From NCBI RefSeq assembly GCF_016765585.1, contig NZ_JAESWC010000002.1, positions 806,001 to 870,000 of the forward strand: 64,000 nt of DNA, read 5' to 3'. Under the pieces are notes generated by a model. The model ran no database searches. It saw only the letters and a program-made list of their open reading frames with translations, and was not told the DNA's origin. This DNA comes from Clostridium rhizosphaerae. GTDB taxonomy: Bacteria; Bacillota; Clostridia; Clostridiales; Clostridiaceae. Position numbers and translations under genes: made by a program. Below are positions 46,175-55,804 of this stretch, one piece after another; position 1 is the first letter of the stretch; each line of letters begins with the position of its first letter.

Positions 46175-47146
46175 ATGGAGAGTATAACAAAATCAAAACT
46201 AACCTATGAGCAAATCAATATGATGACAAGACAAGCATTCGGAAATAGTGCAAAACCTGAAATAATAACAGAGTTAACAGATGGTTATTTCAACACTGCA
46301 TATATGTTAACGCTCACAAATGGATTTAAAACGGTACTCAAGGTTTCACCACCTGAGGATGTGACTGTAATGAGATATGAGAAAAACATCATGGAAACAG
46401 AAGTGTATGTTCTAAATAAGATTAAATCACTTGGAGATATACCGATTCCAAAGGTTTTCTATTATGATCAAAGTGGAGAAATTATTAAAAATGACTTTTT
46501 CTTCATGGAGTTTGTAGATGGTGTACCACTCAATAAGATACGTTCGGAACTTTCAGAAGAACAGTATAGAGAAATATCATCTGAGCTTGGTGGGCTTGCA
46601 CGTAAAATACACAGTATAGAAGGCAGCTATTTCGGATATATATCACAAGATGATAAGAAATTTGACACATGGGATCAGGCTTTTTTATGTATGATAAAGG
46701 ATTTATTAGCCGATGCCATGGATGTTAGGGTTATGCTCCCCTACGATTATGATAAAATTTATAATATGATATATGAAAAGCGTGAGGTATTAAATGCGGT
46801 AAAAATACCATCTCTAATACACAAGGATTTGTGGGATGGAAACATATTTGTAGACCCTAAGACATCAAAAATAACAGGTATTCTTGATTGTGAGCGTGCA
46901 GTATATGGAGATGCACTGCTTGATCCAGTATGCGGTTTTCTTTTAAATAATAAAGAATTCATGAAAAGCTATAAAGGAAGACTAGTCCTTGAGAAGGAAG
47001 AGGAAATAAGAGCAGTTCTTTATCAAATATATCTTTATCTCATTATGGTTATAGAATGCTCTTATCGTAAGTATCCTGATGAAAATCAATTTAAATGGGC
47101 AAGTGCACGACTTCAAGAAACACTAGTTGACCTTATGAAATTCTAA
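46175..47146 (+). CDS. Aminoglycoside-phosphotransferase (APH)-family kinase
   Basis: 323 residues. The APH fold is shown by LTDGYFNTAYMLTLTNGFKTVLKVSPPED (nucleotide loop and lysine), the catalytic loop LIHKDLWDGNIFV with HxDxxxxN, and the metal-binding GILDCERAVYGDALLDPV. Such enzymes phosphorylate small molecules (antibiotics, choline, homoserine and others). The substrate cannot be predicted, so resistance is not claimed. GAGGAG lies before ATG 46175. Confidence 0.8.
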   Translation: MESITKSKLTYEQINMMTRQAFGNSAKPEIITELTDGYFNTAYMLTLTNGFKTVLKVSPPEDVTVMRYEKNIMETEVYVLNKIKSLGDIPIPKVFYYDQSGEIIKNDFFFMEFVDGVPLNKIRSELSEEQYREISSELGGLARKIHSIEGSYFGYISQDDKKFDTWDQAFLCMIKDLLADAMDVRVMLPYDYDKIYNMIYEKREVLNAVKIPSLIHKDLWDGNIFVDPKTSKITGILDCERAVYGDALLDPVCGFLLNNKEFMKSYKGRLVLEKEEEIRAVLYQIYLYLIMVIECSYRKYPDENQFKWASARLQETLVDLMKF

Positions 47147-47294
47147 GTATTTATATTAAGCAGTATTCTTATATTTCGAACTTGAAAGTAGAAAAGATAT
47201 GTTTTTAAGGCATTATAAAGAATTTACCTATCATTTCAATAATAGGCATAGTAAAGAAAAGTTTATCTACATTTACACGCACCAACATCTTATA

Positions 47295-47449
47295 CAAATT
47301 TAAATATTTAAATATAAAACCATATAAATATATATATTTTTACCTATGTATAAAATTAAATATATAAATATTTACTGCAACCATGCGCCTTTTTCAAAAT
47401 TAAAGGAACTATTTGCATATTTATATATAAAAAAAGAGGTGAAGATATT
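47295..47449 (+). promoter_or_regulatory. AT-rich leader of RHH-like gene copy B
   Basis: The same TTTAAATATAAA / TATATATTTTTACCTAT tract and TATTTACTGCAACCATG as before copy A, ending at AAAGAGGTGAAG. Near-identity in non-coding DNA indicates recent duplication or selection. Confidence 0.5.
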
Positions 47450-47860
47450 ATGGTTAGAAAAAAGAGATTAGATTTAGATGCAGAGTCCTTAGATGTGATT
47501 GAAGAAGATGATTGCGGTTTTATAGAAGGCGATGTAGATTTTGGCAATGTCATTACATCCTTTAGCTTTGCTCCAGCCCCGCCTGCTGCTGAACCCACTC
47601 CATCAAATACTTTTAACTTTAATAAAAATAATACAGCTTTAACAGATAATCGAAAAATAAAAACAGAAGCCAACGTTGCCACTCCTAAGGTTGATGATGA
47701 GCCTTATACTGTGGGGAGATATTATAAGATCCGCTACTCTACTGCAAAAATGCTCAACGAGATTAAAGCTTCTCATCATGATGTTAATGTTTATATGAAT
47801 ACCATTGTTGATGAAGCTATTAGGTATTATTATGAGTTTGGGTTAAAAAATAATGAGTAA
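47450..47860 (+). CDS. Ribbon-helix-helix-like small protein, copy B
   Basis: 136 residues, a close paralogue of the 34436 gene. The first 30 and last 60 residues are nearly identical, and the linker is a few residues different (DFGNVITSFSFAPAPPAAEPTPSNTFNFNK). The C-terminal strand-helix-helix (YYKIRYSTAKMLNEIKASHHDVNVYMNTIVDEAIRYYYEF) is preserved. The AT-rich leader and the trailing hairpin are duplicated with it, so this is a duplicated unit of about 650 bases. Function unknown. Confidence 0.55.
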   Translation: MVRKKRLDLDAESLDVIEEDDCGFIEGDVDFGNVITSFSFAPAPPAAEPTPSNTFNFNKNNTALTDNRKIKTEANVATPKVDDEPYTVGRYYKIRYSTAKMLNEIKASHHDVNVYMNTIVDEAIRYYYEFGLKNNE

Positions 47861-47877
47861 CTGCTAGCTGTAAATTT

Positions 47878-47925
47878 AAAAGCTTGACCTAAAGCGGCGA
47901 TTTGCTGTGTCAGGTCAAGCTTTAA
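47878..47925. repeat. Dispersed hairpin repeat, copy B
   Basis: AAAGCTTGACCT...AGGTCAAGCTTTAA; the loop contains GGCGATTTGC. It ends the RHH-like gene copy B exactly as copy A does at 34863. Confidence 0.8.
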
Positions 47926-47940
47926 ATACATTAGCCTTAA

Positions 47941-49518
47941 TTAATATGCATTTATTTCAGATATGCAGGTGTCACTATAAGTATTTCCTTTATAAACCTG
48001 CAAAATGGTAATCTTTATATACTGTGTCTTAATTACCTCTCCAAAATTTAGACGCTGCGTATCCATTATACCGTCCTGCAAATCATAGGTTAAACTTTTT
48101 CCATTTGAAAAATCTACTTTTATTTTGGCTGCTCTGTTGTTAGAATAATAGGATTTAGTGCTTTTTGAATACCCATTAATTATATCTATGCCTGAAACAC
48201 TCTGCAATGAATCATTATAAAGTTCTACCCATTGACCAATTCCATCATCTGAGCTTCCTTCAACCCATGCGGTTGTTTTATCTCCATCGTAAACAAGTTT
48301 AGGCTCATGGTTGAAATTAACTTCTTTTAGATCTGATGATGCAGATACTTTATTAAATACAGGCGCACCTGACGGTATAGCTTCAGTATCTGGTTCTGGC
48401 TTTTTTATACTAGGAAACTTAAGATAGATAGAGTTATTATTTCCAATTACCGCTTTATCGCTTTGGATAGCTTTGCCATCCACTATATTTTCTGCATAAA
48501 TTTCTGAAGATGAGGAAAGCGGTCCAAATTTATTTGCATCTTTAACTAAAACACCGGAATCTTTTCCATCTACGTATATTTTTGCATTATCATAATCTGA
48601 GCTTACCTGTACAAATACGATCTCATCAAAATTTATGTTCACATCAATTGTATTTTGAGATGCTCCCAAATTTTTATGACTGCTTATGAGTTCAATGTCC
48701 ATATCCTTTTTAACATTAAGATATTTTTCTTCAAAAGATGATTTCAATTGATATATTCCGGGTATAAAAGGTCCAAGTTTTGCAGTGTAGTTATCCTTAT
48801 CTGATACAACAGGAGTCCCTTCGTTCAAACTTACCTTTGAATTCTTAAGTTTCATATTAAGATTTATATAGTACGGCTTAATCTCGAAAGCATATTTATT
48901 AAAAATCAAAAATTTTTTCCCCTTATTAATAAAAACTATATCCGGAGAACTTGCTTCCTTTGAGCTTAGTGCAAGTTTTGCAGCTTCACCGCCCACCTTA
49001 TCACTTTGCTGCTTTATAGAATCTAACATCAAATTTAGCCATTGGGGATTCTTATCCATATATTTTATCAAAGGTTGGATCGTTTTTTCATTAATTTCAA
49101 CTCCAGAACTGCCTTCAGATAGTATTTTCGCAATTTCATTTGCCTTATGAGAAGTCATGGCACTCTTAAATCTACTTAGAGCACGATCTTTACTGAATAT
49201 ATAACTACCACTGCCTATTGCTACAGCTATAATAACTACTACTACAATAGTTACTTCTAAATAGAGCTTTGGAATTTTTCTAAACACTTTTATAAAATTT
49301 ACACTTAGTTTTTCAAACGACTCCTTAAATTTTATAGGATCATTTTTTTCTTCAGATATGTTCGTTTTATCCTCTATGATTGCATTTGAGGGAATATCAT
49401 CTATCTGATGCTCCTCTGATTTAACAGCATCAGTATCATGCTCTATTTGTGTTCCACATTTTGGACAAAACTTACTTGTACTTCTAACTTCAAAACCACA
49501 TTTTTTACAAATACTCAT
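47941..49518 (-). CDS. Zinc-ribbon membrane protein, TcaA-like, with C-terminal discoidin-like domain
   Basis: 525 residues. A zinc ribbon (CKKCGFE...FCPKCG) is followed by a polar stretch, one membrane helix (about 86-106) and a large extracytoplasmic part with TcaA-type beta domains. The last 130 residues (LVYDGDKTTAWVEGSSDDGIGQWVEL ... FGEVIKTQYIKITI) form a discoidin/F5-8C-like or NADase-type glycan-binding domain. It probably reports on or attaches to the cell wall. It lies last in the Ycf46-type operon, 107 bases after the preceding gene, so membership is likely but not certain. Confidence 0.65.
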   Translation of the reverse strand: MSICKKCGFEVRSTSKFCPKCGTQIEHDTDAVKSEEHQIDDIPSNAIIEDKTNISEEKNDPIKFKESFEKLSVNFIKVFRKIPKLYLEVTIVVVVIIAVAIGSGSYIFSKDRALSRFKSAMTSHKANEIAKILSEGSSGVEINEKTIQPLIKYMDKNPQWLNLMLDSIKQQSDKVGGEAAKLALSSKEASSPDIVFINKGKKFLIFNKYAFEIKPYYINLNMKLKNSKVSLNEGTPVVSDKDNYTAKLGPFIPGIYQLKSSFEEKYLNVKKDMDIELISSHKNLGASQNTIDVNINFDEIVFVQVSSDYDNAKIYVDGKDSGVLVKDANKFGPLSSSSEIYAENIVDGKAIQSDKAVIGNNNSIYLKFPSIKKPEPDTEAIPSGAPVFNKVSASSDLKEVNFNHEPKLVYDGDKTTAWVEGSSDDGIGQWVELYNDSLQSVSGIDIINGYSKSTKSYYSNNRAAKIKVDFSNGKSLTYDLQDGIMDTQRLNFGEVIKTQYIKITILQVYKGNTYSDTCISEINAY

Positions 49519-49625
49519 TAGGTTATCCCCCTCTATTTTAAGAACATACTCATTTTTAAGAGAAAAGATAAAATCTATATGCGAAATACTTAATTATGTC
49601 ATTTCTTGTTTTTATAAGCTTCAAA

Positions 49626-50126
49626 TCATAAGCCCGAAATTACTGATACTGTTCCATTTGAACTAACAGCGCGACAGCAGTCTACGTAAACTTCAATAAA
49701 ATCATACCCACCTCTCATAGCAATAGAACGAGCTTTTTCCATTCCATTTGGAAGAGAGTGTCCGGCTTCAAAGTGCTCGATAATCCCACCTGTTATATCA
49801 AGTATATGAACTTCATAAGGTCTGCCTAAATAACACACAGATACATATCCAAGAAGGATACCTGAAAGCTGCACTTCAGGGAACTCGCTTTTTATTACAT
49901 TGATTATATTGTTAACCTTTTCCTGGTTATGAACATGTCCCCCTACATCCAATTTGTTAAGTGCATCCATATATTCCTTCGAACGGCGCTGACGAAGAAT
50001 TCTGTCAAGCTTCATCTTATCCATTTGCGTAATCTGATTTTTTTGTTCCTGATTAGTTACACTAAGCACATTATTCGTCTGAGCTTTGTTTTGCTGTGTA
50101 AGTTTTAACATTGGTCTTGGCAACAT
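49626..50126 (-). CDS. Unknown protein of the Ycf46-type operon (166 aa)
   Basis: 166 residues. The N-terminal 50 are Gln/Asn-rich and charged; the rest is a compact globular domain (VGGHVHNQEKVNNIINVIKSEFPEVQLSGILLGYVSVCYLGRPYEVHILDI). No membrane segment. I do not recognise a family. It follows the AAA+ gene by 73 bases, with a run of G's as the ribosome site before the chosen ATG; another ATG four bases upstream is out of frame. The conserved-looking GHSLPNGMEKARSIA could be a binding loop. Confidence 0.5.
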   Translation of the reverse strand: MLPRPMLKLTQQNKAQTNNVLSVTNQEQKNQITQMDKMKLDRILRQRRSKEYMDALNKLDVGGHVHNQEKVNNIINVIKSEFPEVQLSGILLGYVSVCYLGRPYEVHILDITGGIIEHFEAGHSLPNGMEKARSIAMRGGYDFIEVYVDCCRAVSSNGTVSVISGL

Positions 50127-50199
50127 CCATCCCCCCTATTTAAAACTACAGGAAAGGGAGGTTCTGCATTTCCCTCCCTCTAGTTATTATATATCTAAC

Positions 50200-51774
50200 C
50201 TATACTAAAACTTTTCTTGTTTTTACGGTTTTGTTTTTTTGAGACAATTCCTCTGCCCCGATAGGCCTTCCTGAAGCCGGAACAGCTCTTTCCTTTCCCC
50301 AATCACGAATAGCATCAATTTTTTCCGGGCTCGTTTGAGAAAGAGGTACAACATTATTGAAAGTTGTAATCATGTTCTCCTCTGTAAGCTCATAACTTTC
50401 ATTGGCAACAATTCTATAAGCAAGCTCCCTGATAGTTGACTCTATATCAGCTCCGGTAAAGCCATCAGTAATTTCTACAATTTTATCTGAGAAAGGTCCT
50501 GTAAAATTTAATTTCAGATATTTTTTCATATACATTGTTATAATTTCTCTTCTTTCATTAGCCGTCGGCAAGTCTACAAAAAATAACTCGTCAAATCGTC
50601 CACGTCTTAAAAGCTCTGAAGGAAGCATGGAAACATCATTGGCAGTCGCCACAACAAATACTTGTTTTTTACACTCCTGAAGCCAGAATAAAAATTGCCC
50701 AACCATTCTTGTTGACACACCGCCGTCATTGCTGCCGCCTGCTCCTGATAAACCTTTTTCAATTTCATCTATCCACAATACACATGGCGAAACGTTTTCT
50801 GCAGTAGTTAAGGCGTTCTTAAGCTGCTGCTCTGATTGACCAACATAGCTGCCTTGTACTGTTGCAAAGTCCAGCCTATATAAGGGCAGCTTCCAATTTG
50901 CCGAAATAGATTTAGCAGATAAAGATTTTCCGCAGCCGGGAACTCCTACAAGAAGAATCCCTCTTGGTGACTGAAGTCCTCTAGCTTTCATTTCATCTCG
51001 TTTCTCAGGAGTTAATAAGGCTTTTTTCTCTTCAAGCCACTTGCGAAGTCCCTCTAATCCGCCAACATCCTTAACCCTCTCATCCACTTCTATTTTTTCA
51101 AGACCGGATATATCAGAGAAAAGCCTATCCTTTGCAAATCTTATTTCATCCAAGTCTGATTTTTTAATACTCCTGTTGGCAATTAGGGCTGCTATTACAT
51201 TCTGCGCCTCAATTCTTGTCACTCCCGCCAGCATTGAAGCAGCTTCTCGAATGTCTTTGTTATCCCATTCAATAGGAATATCATTGCGGTAATCGTCAAT
51301 GTATTCCTTAATAATGTCATACATCTCATCTTCATTTGGAAGATCAACCTTTATGGTCATCCCCAGCCTCTGGAGCTGATTCCAAACCTCATTGCTTGTA
51401 AGAATAATTACTACACCGCCAGACTCCTCGGCAAGTGTTACCAGATCCAAAACTTGTCTTGCGTCGCTGTTGTCACCGCTTAAATCAGGTACTTCTGTCA
51501 GCACAAGAGTCAGACACTGCTTTCTTTTCATCTGTTCACCCATAAAATCAATTGCACCATAAATAGATTTATCCTCGCTCAAAACTTTCTCACTTGTCAA
51601 ATCATATACACCCTTTGACAAGGTATGAACAAAAAACTGAAGGTTTAGTTCTTCCCCCACTTGCTTTAGAATTTCCAAGGTTCTTCCCCGCTCTATTGTA
51701 TTAACTGCTATAAATGGAATTCTAGCTATAGAATATCTTTTAAGCAGTTCTTTACATTTAGATAAGTCACTCAT
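50200..51774 (-). CDS. Ycf46-type AAA+ ATPase
   Basis: 524 residues. The N-terminal domain (RIPFIAVNTIERGRTLEILKQV) and the C-terminal AAA+ module match the Ycf46 family known from cyanobacteria and plastids: DVGGLEGLRKWLEEKKALL, Walker A GVPGCGKS (277-284), Walker B CVLWIDEIEKGLSG (from 331), and arginine finger region RRGRFDE (390-396), then FTGADIESTIRELAYR. It is an intact ATPase, probably a hexameric remodelling or unfolding machine. It sits between two helical/zinc proteins and an unknown protein in one operon. Physiological role is not known for the family. Confidence 0.8.
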   Translation of the reverse strand: MSDLSKCKELLKRYSIARIPFIAVNTIERGRTLEILKQVGEELNLQFFVHTLSKGVYDLTSEKVLSEDKSIYGAIDFMGEQMKRKQCLTLVLTEVPDLSGDNSDARQVLDLVTLAEESGGVVIILTSNEVWNQLQRLGMTIKVDLPNEDEMYDIIKEYIDDYRNDIPIEWDNKDIREAASMLAGVTRIEAQNVIAALIANRSIKKSDLDEIRFAKDRLFSDISGLEKIEVDERVKDVGGLEGLRKWLEEKKALLTPEKRDEMKARGLQSPRGILLVGVPGCGKSLSAKSISANWKLPLYRLDFATVQGSYVGQSEQQLKNALTTAENVSPCVLWIDEIEKGLSGAGGSNDGGVSTRMVGQFLFWLQECKKQVFVVATANDVSMLPSELLRRGRFDELFFVDLPTANERREIITMYMKKYLKLNFTGPFSDKIVEITDGFTGADIESTIRELAYRIVANESYELTEENMITTFNNVVPLSQTSPEKIDAIRDWGKERAVPASGRPIGAEELSQKNKTVKTRKVLV

Positions 51775-51796
51775 AAAATTGCTCCCTTCGCAGTAG

Positions 51797-52246
51797 CTAA
51801 AATGAATTTACTTTATTGTTTCTAACAAGGCTTAGAAGCTTTCCTGTTCTATCCTTCTTTGCTGAATCCTCAAGTGATTTCTGCATGCTGTTTGCCTGCT
51901 CTTGTACAAGCTTTACATACTGATATCTATCCTTCTCAGGTACAGCATTTAAATTAATAGCTTGAGCAAGAAAATTAAGTTCCTTTCGAAGTGCAAGAAG
52001 CGATTGGATAATTAGCGCTTCCTGTCCCCTTGCAAAGCTGTAATCTCTTTGAAATTTATCAGCAGCTGAATTCATTCTGTAATTGATAACATCTACAAGT
52101 TTTTTAGCAAAACGTTCTGCCACACCGGACTGCCATTGCACGGTTCCCTGCTGCATTGCTTCTAAAACCTCAATATCATTTGACTTTGTCTTTAAAAGTT
52201 CTAAAATAGCAACCCATTCAGAATAGGTATGCGGAACTTGAATCAT
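51797..52246 (-). CDS. Small helical protein of the Ycf46-type operon
   Basis: 149 residues, almost all alpha-helical with heptad-like spacing (MIQVPHTYSEWVAILELLKTKSNDIEVLEAMQQGTVQW). No membrane segment. Its ATG overlaps the stop of the zinc-ribbon gene by four bases (ATGA), so the two are coupled. Not recognised; possibly a scaffold or adaptor for the AAA+ ATPase. Confidence 0.55.
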   Translation of the reverse strand: MIQVPHTYSEWVAILELLKTKSNDIEVLEAMQQGTVQWQSGVAERFAKKLVDVINYRMNSAADKFQRDYSFARGQEALIIQSLLALRKELNFLAQAINLNAVPEKDRYQYVKLVQEQANSMQKSLEDSAKKDRTGKLLSLVRNNKVNSF

Positions 52247-52584
52247 ATTTTTCTCTTCCTCCTAACTACTACCTGCGGAGGCTCAATACTCCACTCCGGC
52301 AGTCCTAAAGCAAAAATATTAATCGGTTCAACATAGGTTTTCCTTTGTGTGTCTGCAATTTTACTTTTAACCTTTTCAGCCGCTTTTACTGCAGGCTCTC
52401 TGACTCTATTTAGAGGTGCTTTCTCCTCCATGAGCTCTCTATTATTTATGACAACCTCTGCACCACAATTATCGCAAAACTTATCTCCAGCCGTAATTTC
52501 AGCACCACATGCACTGCATATTAGTTTTTCAATTGTATCTGTCTGTACCGAATTAATGAAATTAGCTCTATCCTTAGCGTTCAT
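52243..52584 (-). CDS. Zinc-ribbon protein of the Ycf46-type operon
   Basis: 113 residues with a single CxxC...CxxC zinc ribbon (LICSACGAEITAGDKFCDNCGAEV), a helical basic middle, and a tail ending in VVRRKRKI. No membrane segment. Zinc ribbons in such operons usually mediate protein contacts. Coupled to the 149-residue gene. Confidence 0.6.
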   Translation of the reverse strand: MNAKDRANFINSVQTDTIEKLICSACGAEITAGDKFCDNCGAEVVINNRELMEEKAPLNRVREPAVKAAEKVKSKIADTQRKTYVEPINIFALGLPEWSIEPPQVVVRRKRKI

Positions 52585-52604
52585 AATTAGCCCTCCTATC
52601 TTTA

Positions 52605-54356
52605 TTAAGAAATTCTGATTCTTCTATTTGAATCTGAAAGCTTTTTGATGTATTGCTCAGGAGATATTTGTTCCAGATAATCGATAACCTTTTGACTTTC
52701 ACTATCCTTCTCCTGGAACTCAGCTCTAAAGTCAACTACTTCAGCTAAGGTTGCAAGTAAAATCTGTGTTCCGCTGCTACGCTTTTCTTCAAACTGAGTT
52801 TCAAGCTTGCTCCTAAGCTCCTCAAGCTTCTTTTTCTTTGAAAAATGATTTATAACCAAACCAATACCGGCAATTATCCCAATAAAGCCAAACAGGGCGT
52901 TTCCTGAAATTATCATTATAAGTCCTATAACACCTATGGCTCCCCCTCCCCACAACGAATACTTTTCAAACATTGAAAGTTTGAGTTTTGCCAAGGCTTC
53001 TGTTTTTTCTTTATCTACAAGACTGTTAAATCTGTCCGCAAGTTCACGCTCATCTTTTCCGTCTGTTGTTTTGTCATTAAAGGAATCTATGTTAATTTCA
53101 ATTTCATTAGGAATATTCATTCTGTTCTGAGCAGTAACATCATTATATGCATTGATTATCCAATCGCGAGAAAGAGCTATTGCAAACTTTTGTGTTGAGA
53201 TGCCTGCATGTGAGCTTTCAGGCTTCATAGCTGCATCAGTTAAAAGCTGCGTGAAATTTTTACGCTCTTCAAAGGCAGTCTGCTCCACCTTCATACTTGC
53301 TTGAGCTCTTTTCTTATCGCCTTCGAAATCAATAATAAACTGATTAAATTTTTCTTCTCTTCTTAATGGCAGCTCTTCATCGTCAAAATCTGTAACTAGT
53401 TTCATTAGTTCCTCATCTAATTGTTCTTTCAGCGAGTCCGTTGATGCCTCCTGAGAAAAGATGTTCTCAAGATAATTGAAAACTTCTGCATGCAGGTAAG
53501 CTCCTTCCATAATATGTTCTAATACAGGCCATGTCCTGCTGTATTTTTTTAGATATGGATAACAGCTTTCTGTTAGAGGAGGACGCTTTGCATTGATAGC
53601 CTCAGACCATTGAGTTGTTTGCTGCTCAACAAACCCCGGCTTATCTGATAATTTGTTTAACCATTCAGTCATCTGCCTTGAAATGACTCCTTCTGAGTCA
53701 GTACCTAATAAACCACTGGCAAAAGCATCTATAATAACAATACATTTTCTGTCTAAGTTTTCTTCATCTTGATTTGCAAAATATCTTTGTGTCCATTTTA
53801 AACAGGCATCTTTTCTATCTGCACGACGACATATAAGTGCAAAGAGTAAGGAAGTTTTTTCATCATTTCTCTTAATTGCTTCATGCAGAGCTTTTTCTGC
53901 AAGTTCCTGCTGATTATTTATCCATGCTGCTATAGCTACTAAGCATGGTGCAAGCCAATAATTTGGATTTGAAATCATAAGTTCTTCTGTGGCAGTACTA
54001 ATAGTATCCTTTCTCACGATACCCAAATCATCTGCCTGAAGAATTCCGGTTGTTGTTCTACGAACTTCATCATAGTGACCATATTTTTTCTCTAGTTCTT
54101 GACGTATTTTTATAATGTTAGCTAATGCCACTTCAAGGTTATGCTGTTTAACAGCCATATCTACATAATCTTGAAACTCTGCGGCCAATTTAGCTACCTC
54201 ATTGTAAACCACATTTACATTCTGATCTATAGCATTTACCCTTTGATTAACTACATCAACATTGTTGTTAACCACTTCAATATTCCTGTAGATAGTTTGA
54301 AGATTGTTCTCTATTAGAGATAAGTTTGCCGCACTAATTACCCTTTGTTCTGACAT
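52605..54356 (-). CDS. Coiled-coil, alpha-solenoid membrane protein heading the Ycf46-type operon
   Basis: 583 residues. The N-terminus is a regular coiled coil (NLQTIYRNIEVVNNNVDVVNQRVNAIDQNVNVVYNEV). Helical repeats follow, then two adjacent hydrophobic helices at about 470-505 (GGGAIGVIGLIMIISGNALFGFIGIIAGIGLVINHF) that would make a membrane hairpin, then a second coiled coil. It may anchor the complex to the membrane. No known family; first gene of the operon. Confidence 0.55.
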   Translation of the reverse strand: MSEQRVISAANLSLIENNLQTIYRNIEVVNNNVDVVNQRVNAIDQNVNVVYNEVAKLAAEFQDYVDMAVKQHNLEVALANIIKIRQELEKKYGHYDEVRRTTTGILQADDLGIVRKDTISTATEELMISNPNYWLAPCLVAIAAWINNQQELAEKALHEAIKRNDEKTSLLFALICRRADRKDACLKWTQRYFANQDEENLDRKCIVIIDAFASGLLGTDSEGVISRQMTEWLNKLSDKPGFVEQQTTQWSEAINAKRPPLTESCYPYLKKYSRTWPVLEHIMEGAYLHAEVFNYLENIFSQEASTDSLKEQLDEELMKLVTDFDDEELPLRREEKFNQFIIDFEGDKKRAQASMKVEQTAFEERKNFTQLLTDAAMKPESSHAGISTQKFAIALSRDWIINAYNDVTAQNRMNIPNEIEINIDSFNDKTTDGKDERELADRFNSLVDKEKTEALAKLKLSMFEKYSLWGGGAIGVIGLIMIISGNALFGFIGIIAGIGLVINHFSKKKKLEELRSKLETQFEEKRSSGTQILLATLAEVVDFRAEFQEKDSESQKVIDYLEQISPEQYIKKLSDSNRRIRIS

Positions 54357-54591
54357 AGAAGAATACCTCCTTAACGTTGACTTATAAATATTAGAAAGTC
54401 AGATTTATTTTTATGGATGGTTAGCATTTAAGAACATTACAAAATAATAGAGTATACGGTTTTATAGTTTTACTCTATTATCATTTGAAACCTCTCATAT
54501 CATTTTGTATTTCTATTGCTTCTTAAGTCTTTATGCCAAATACTTCTACGCCTGTACTTCACTTATAATCCATAGCTTCCCCCCTAAAAAG

Positions 54592-54738
54592 TTATGCCTG
54601 TAATTTTACTTTCCCATCTTTGATGAACAATCCAGCCCCAATAACTTCATAATAAATCTTTTGAATGACTAATGATTTCTTAAGCAATTCTAACGCAACA
54701 GCGTCGCTTATATTGTTATTTATGTAGCTTGCCACAGC
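54592..54738 (-). pseudogene. C-terminal fragment of an unknown protein
   Basis: An open stretch bounded by a stop at each end reads AVASYINNNISDAVALELLKKSLVIQK, then continues with IYYEVIGAGLFIKDGKVKLQA. The residue mix is protein-like, but there is no start or ribosome site. Probably the tail of a lost gene. The rest of 54357-54873 (about 370 bases) shows nothing else. Confidence 0.3.
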
Positions 54739-54873
54739 CTATCTAGCACAATTATTACATATTTATTTATATTTAATTTTTGAAATAAATAGACCTTTAC
54801 ACATATAATTTTCAGGTGAAATGAATATAATTAAATGATATTTTTTTATCAGCTTAATCTGATTAGGGGGGTA

Positions 54874-55647
54874 ATGGGAATAAGAAAAAGAGGAATTGGA
54901 AGTTTGGTTATCACTTGCGCTATTTACTCGCTTATACTCTACATGTTTGTAATACCTTTTTTAAAGAATGCTTTTTTTCATGGTGATTTTAGCATTATAG
55001 AAGACTTAAGAGATGAAATTGTAGGTGATTTTAAATTTATTGGAATTTTTATTCAGGCCGTTCAGCAAGGCATTGAAAATGGACATTTTAACTTTCAGAT
55101 AGTTAAGCAGCAATGGACCTTAACAGCACAAAGCAAAGACCTATTTATTGAATTGATAGAATTTTTGACATTAGCAACAGTAAGCGGCTTCATTAGAAGC
55201 ATTCTTCAAATGTTCACCTCTCGTAAAGGGTGGGATGACATCTCTTTCTTATTTGAAATTTTTTATCCCATAAGACTCTTTCTTTCTTTTAGTATTTACC
55301 TATTAGAATCTCTAATTGCTTTGCTTCCGGCATTGCTATTTATTAAATTACGTTTTTTAAAATTTTTCAATCTTAATCCGGAAGCTATTTCAACTAATCA
55401 CTATATACTTTACTGCATCCTTTTAATAATAACATCTATTGTAACCAGCTATATCTTTTATAAATTAAATAAAAACGAACTTTTTAAGCTCTTAATTCAA
55501 ATACCTATAACCCTTATTTCAATTAGTATAATTTTCCTTGTTTTAACCTATTTATATAAAATAGCAGAATATATAGCTTTGCTAGTAGTTCTAGCACCAT
55601 TTATCTTATTTGTGTATGCCTTTACCAGGTTTTTCAGAAAAAGATAA
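54874..55647 (+). CDS. Multi-span membrane protein of unknown function
   Basis: 257 residues from ATG 54874, five bases after AGGGGGG; the upstream in-frame start (54835) has no ribosome site. Five or six helices (SLVITCAIYSLILYMFVIPFL ... ALLVVLAPFILFVYAFTRFF). The loop FIQAVQQGIENGHFNFQIVKQQWTLTAQSK is polar. Not recognised. Confidence 0.5.
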   Translation: MGIRKRGIGSLVITCAIYSLILYMFVIPFLKNAFFHGDFSIIEDLRDEIVGDFKFIGIFIQAVQQGIENGHFNFQIVKQQWTLTAQSKDLFIELIEFLTLATVSGFIRSILQMFTSRKGWDDISFLFEIFYPIRLFLSFSIYLLESLIALLPALLFIKLRFLKFFNLNPEAISTNHYILYCILLIITSIVTSYIFYKLNKNELFKLLIQIPITLISISIIFLVLTYLYKIAEYIALLVVLAPFILFVYAFTRFFRKR

Positions 55648-55727
55648 TTATTGCTGTGGAGAATAATCAATCTAAAAAACTCCAAGATAGTATACAAAGC
55701 TAGCATACATTACTACATCCATAAGTT

Positions 55728-55776
55728 AAAAAGCATGACCTAACACGGTAAATCGCCGCCTTAGGTCATGCTTTAA
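55728..55776. repeat. Dispersed hairpin repeat, copy C
   Basis: AAAAAGCATGACCT...AGGTCATGCTTTAA; one compensated change (T to A on the left, A to T on the right) compared with copies A, B and D, which keeps the stem paired. Confidence 0.8.
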
Positions 55777-55804
55777 ACACTTCAGCTTATTATGATTAGA
55801 AATT

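Noticed and set aside
46175-47146. Aminoglycoside resistance gene
   Set aside because: The fold is shared by many metabolite kinases and no resistance-specific signature could be established.
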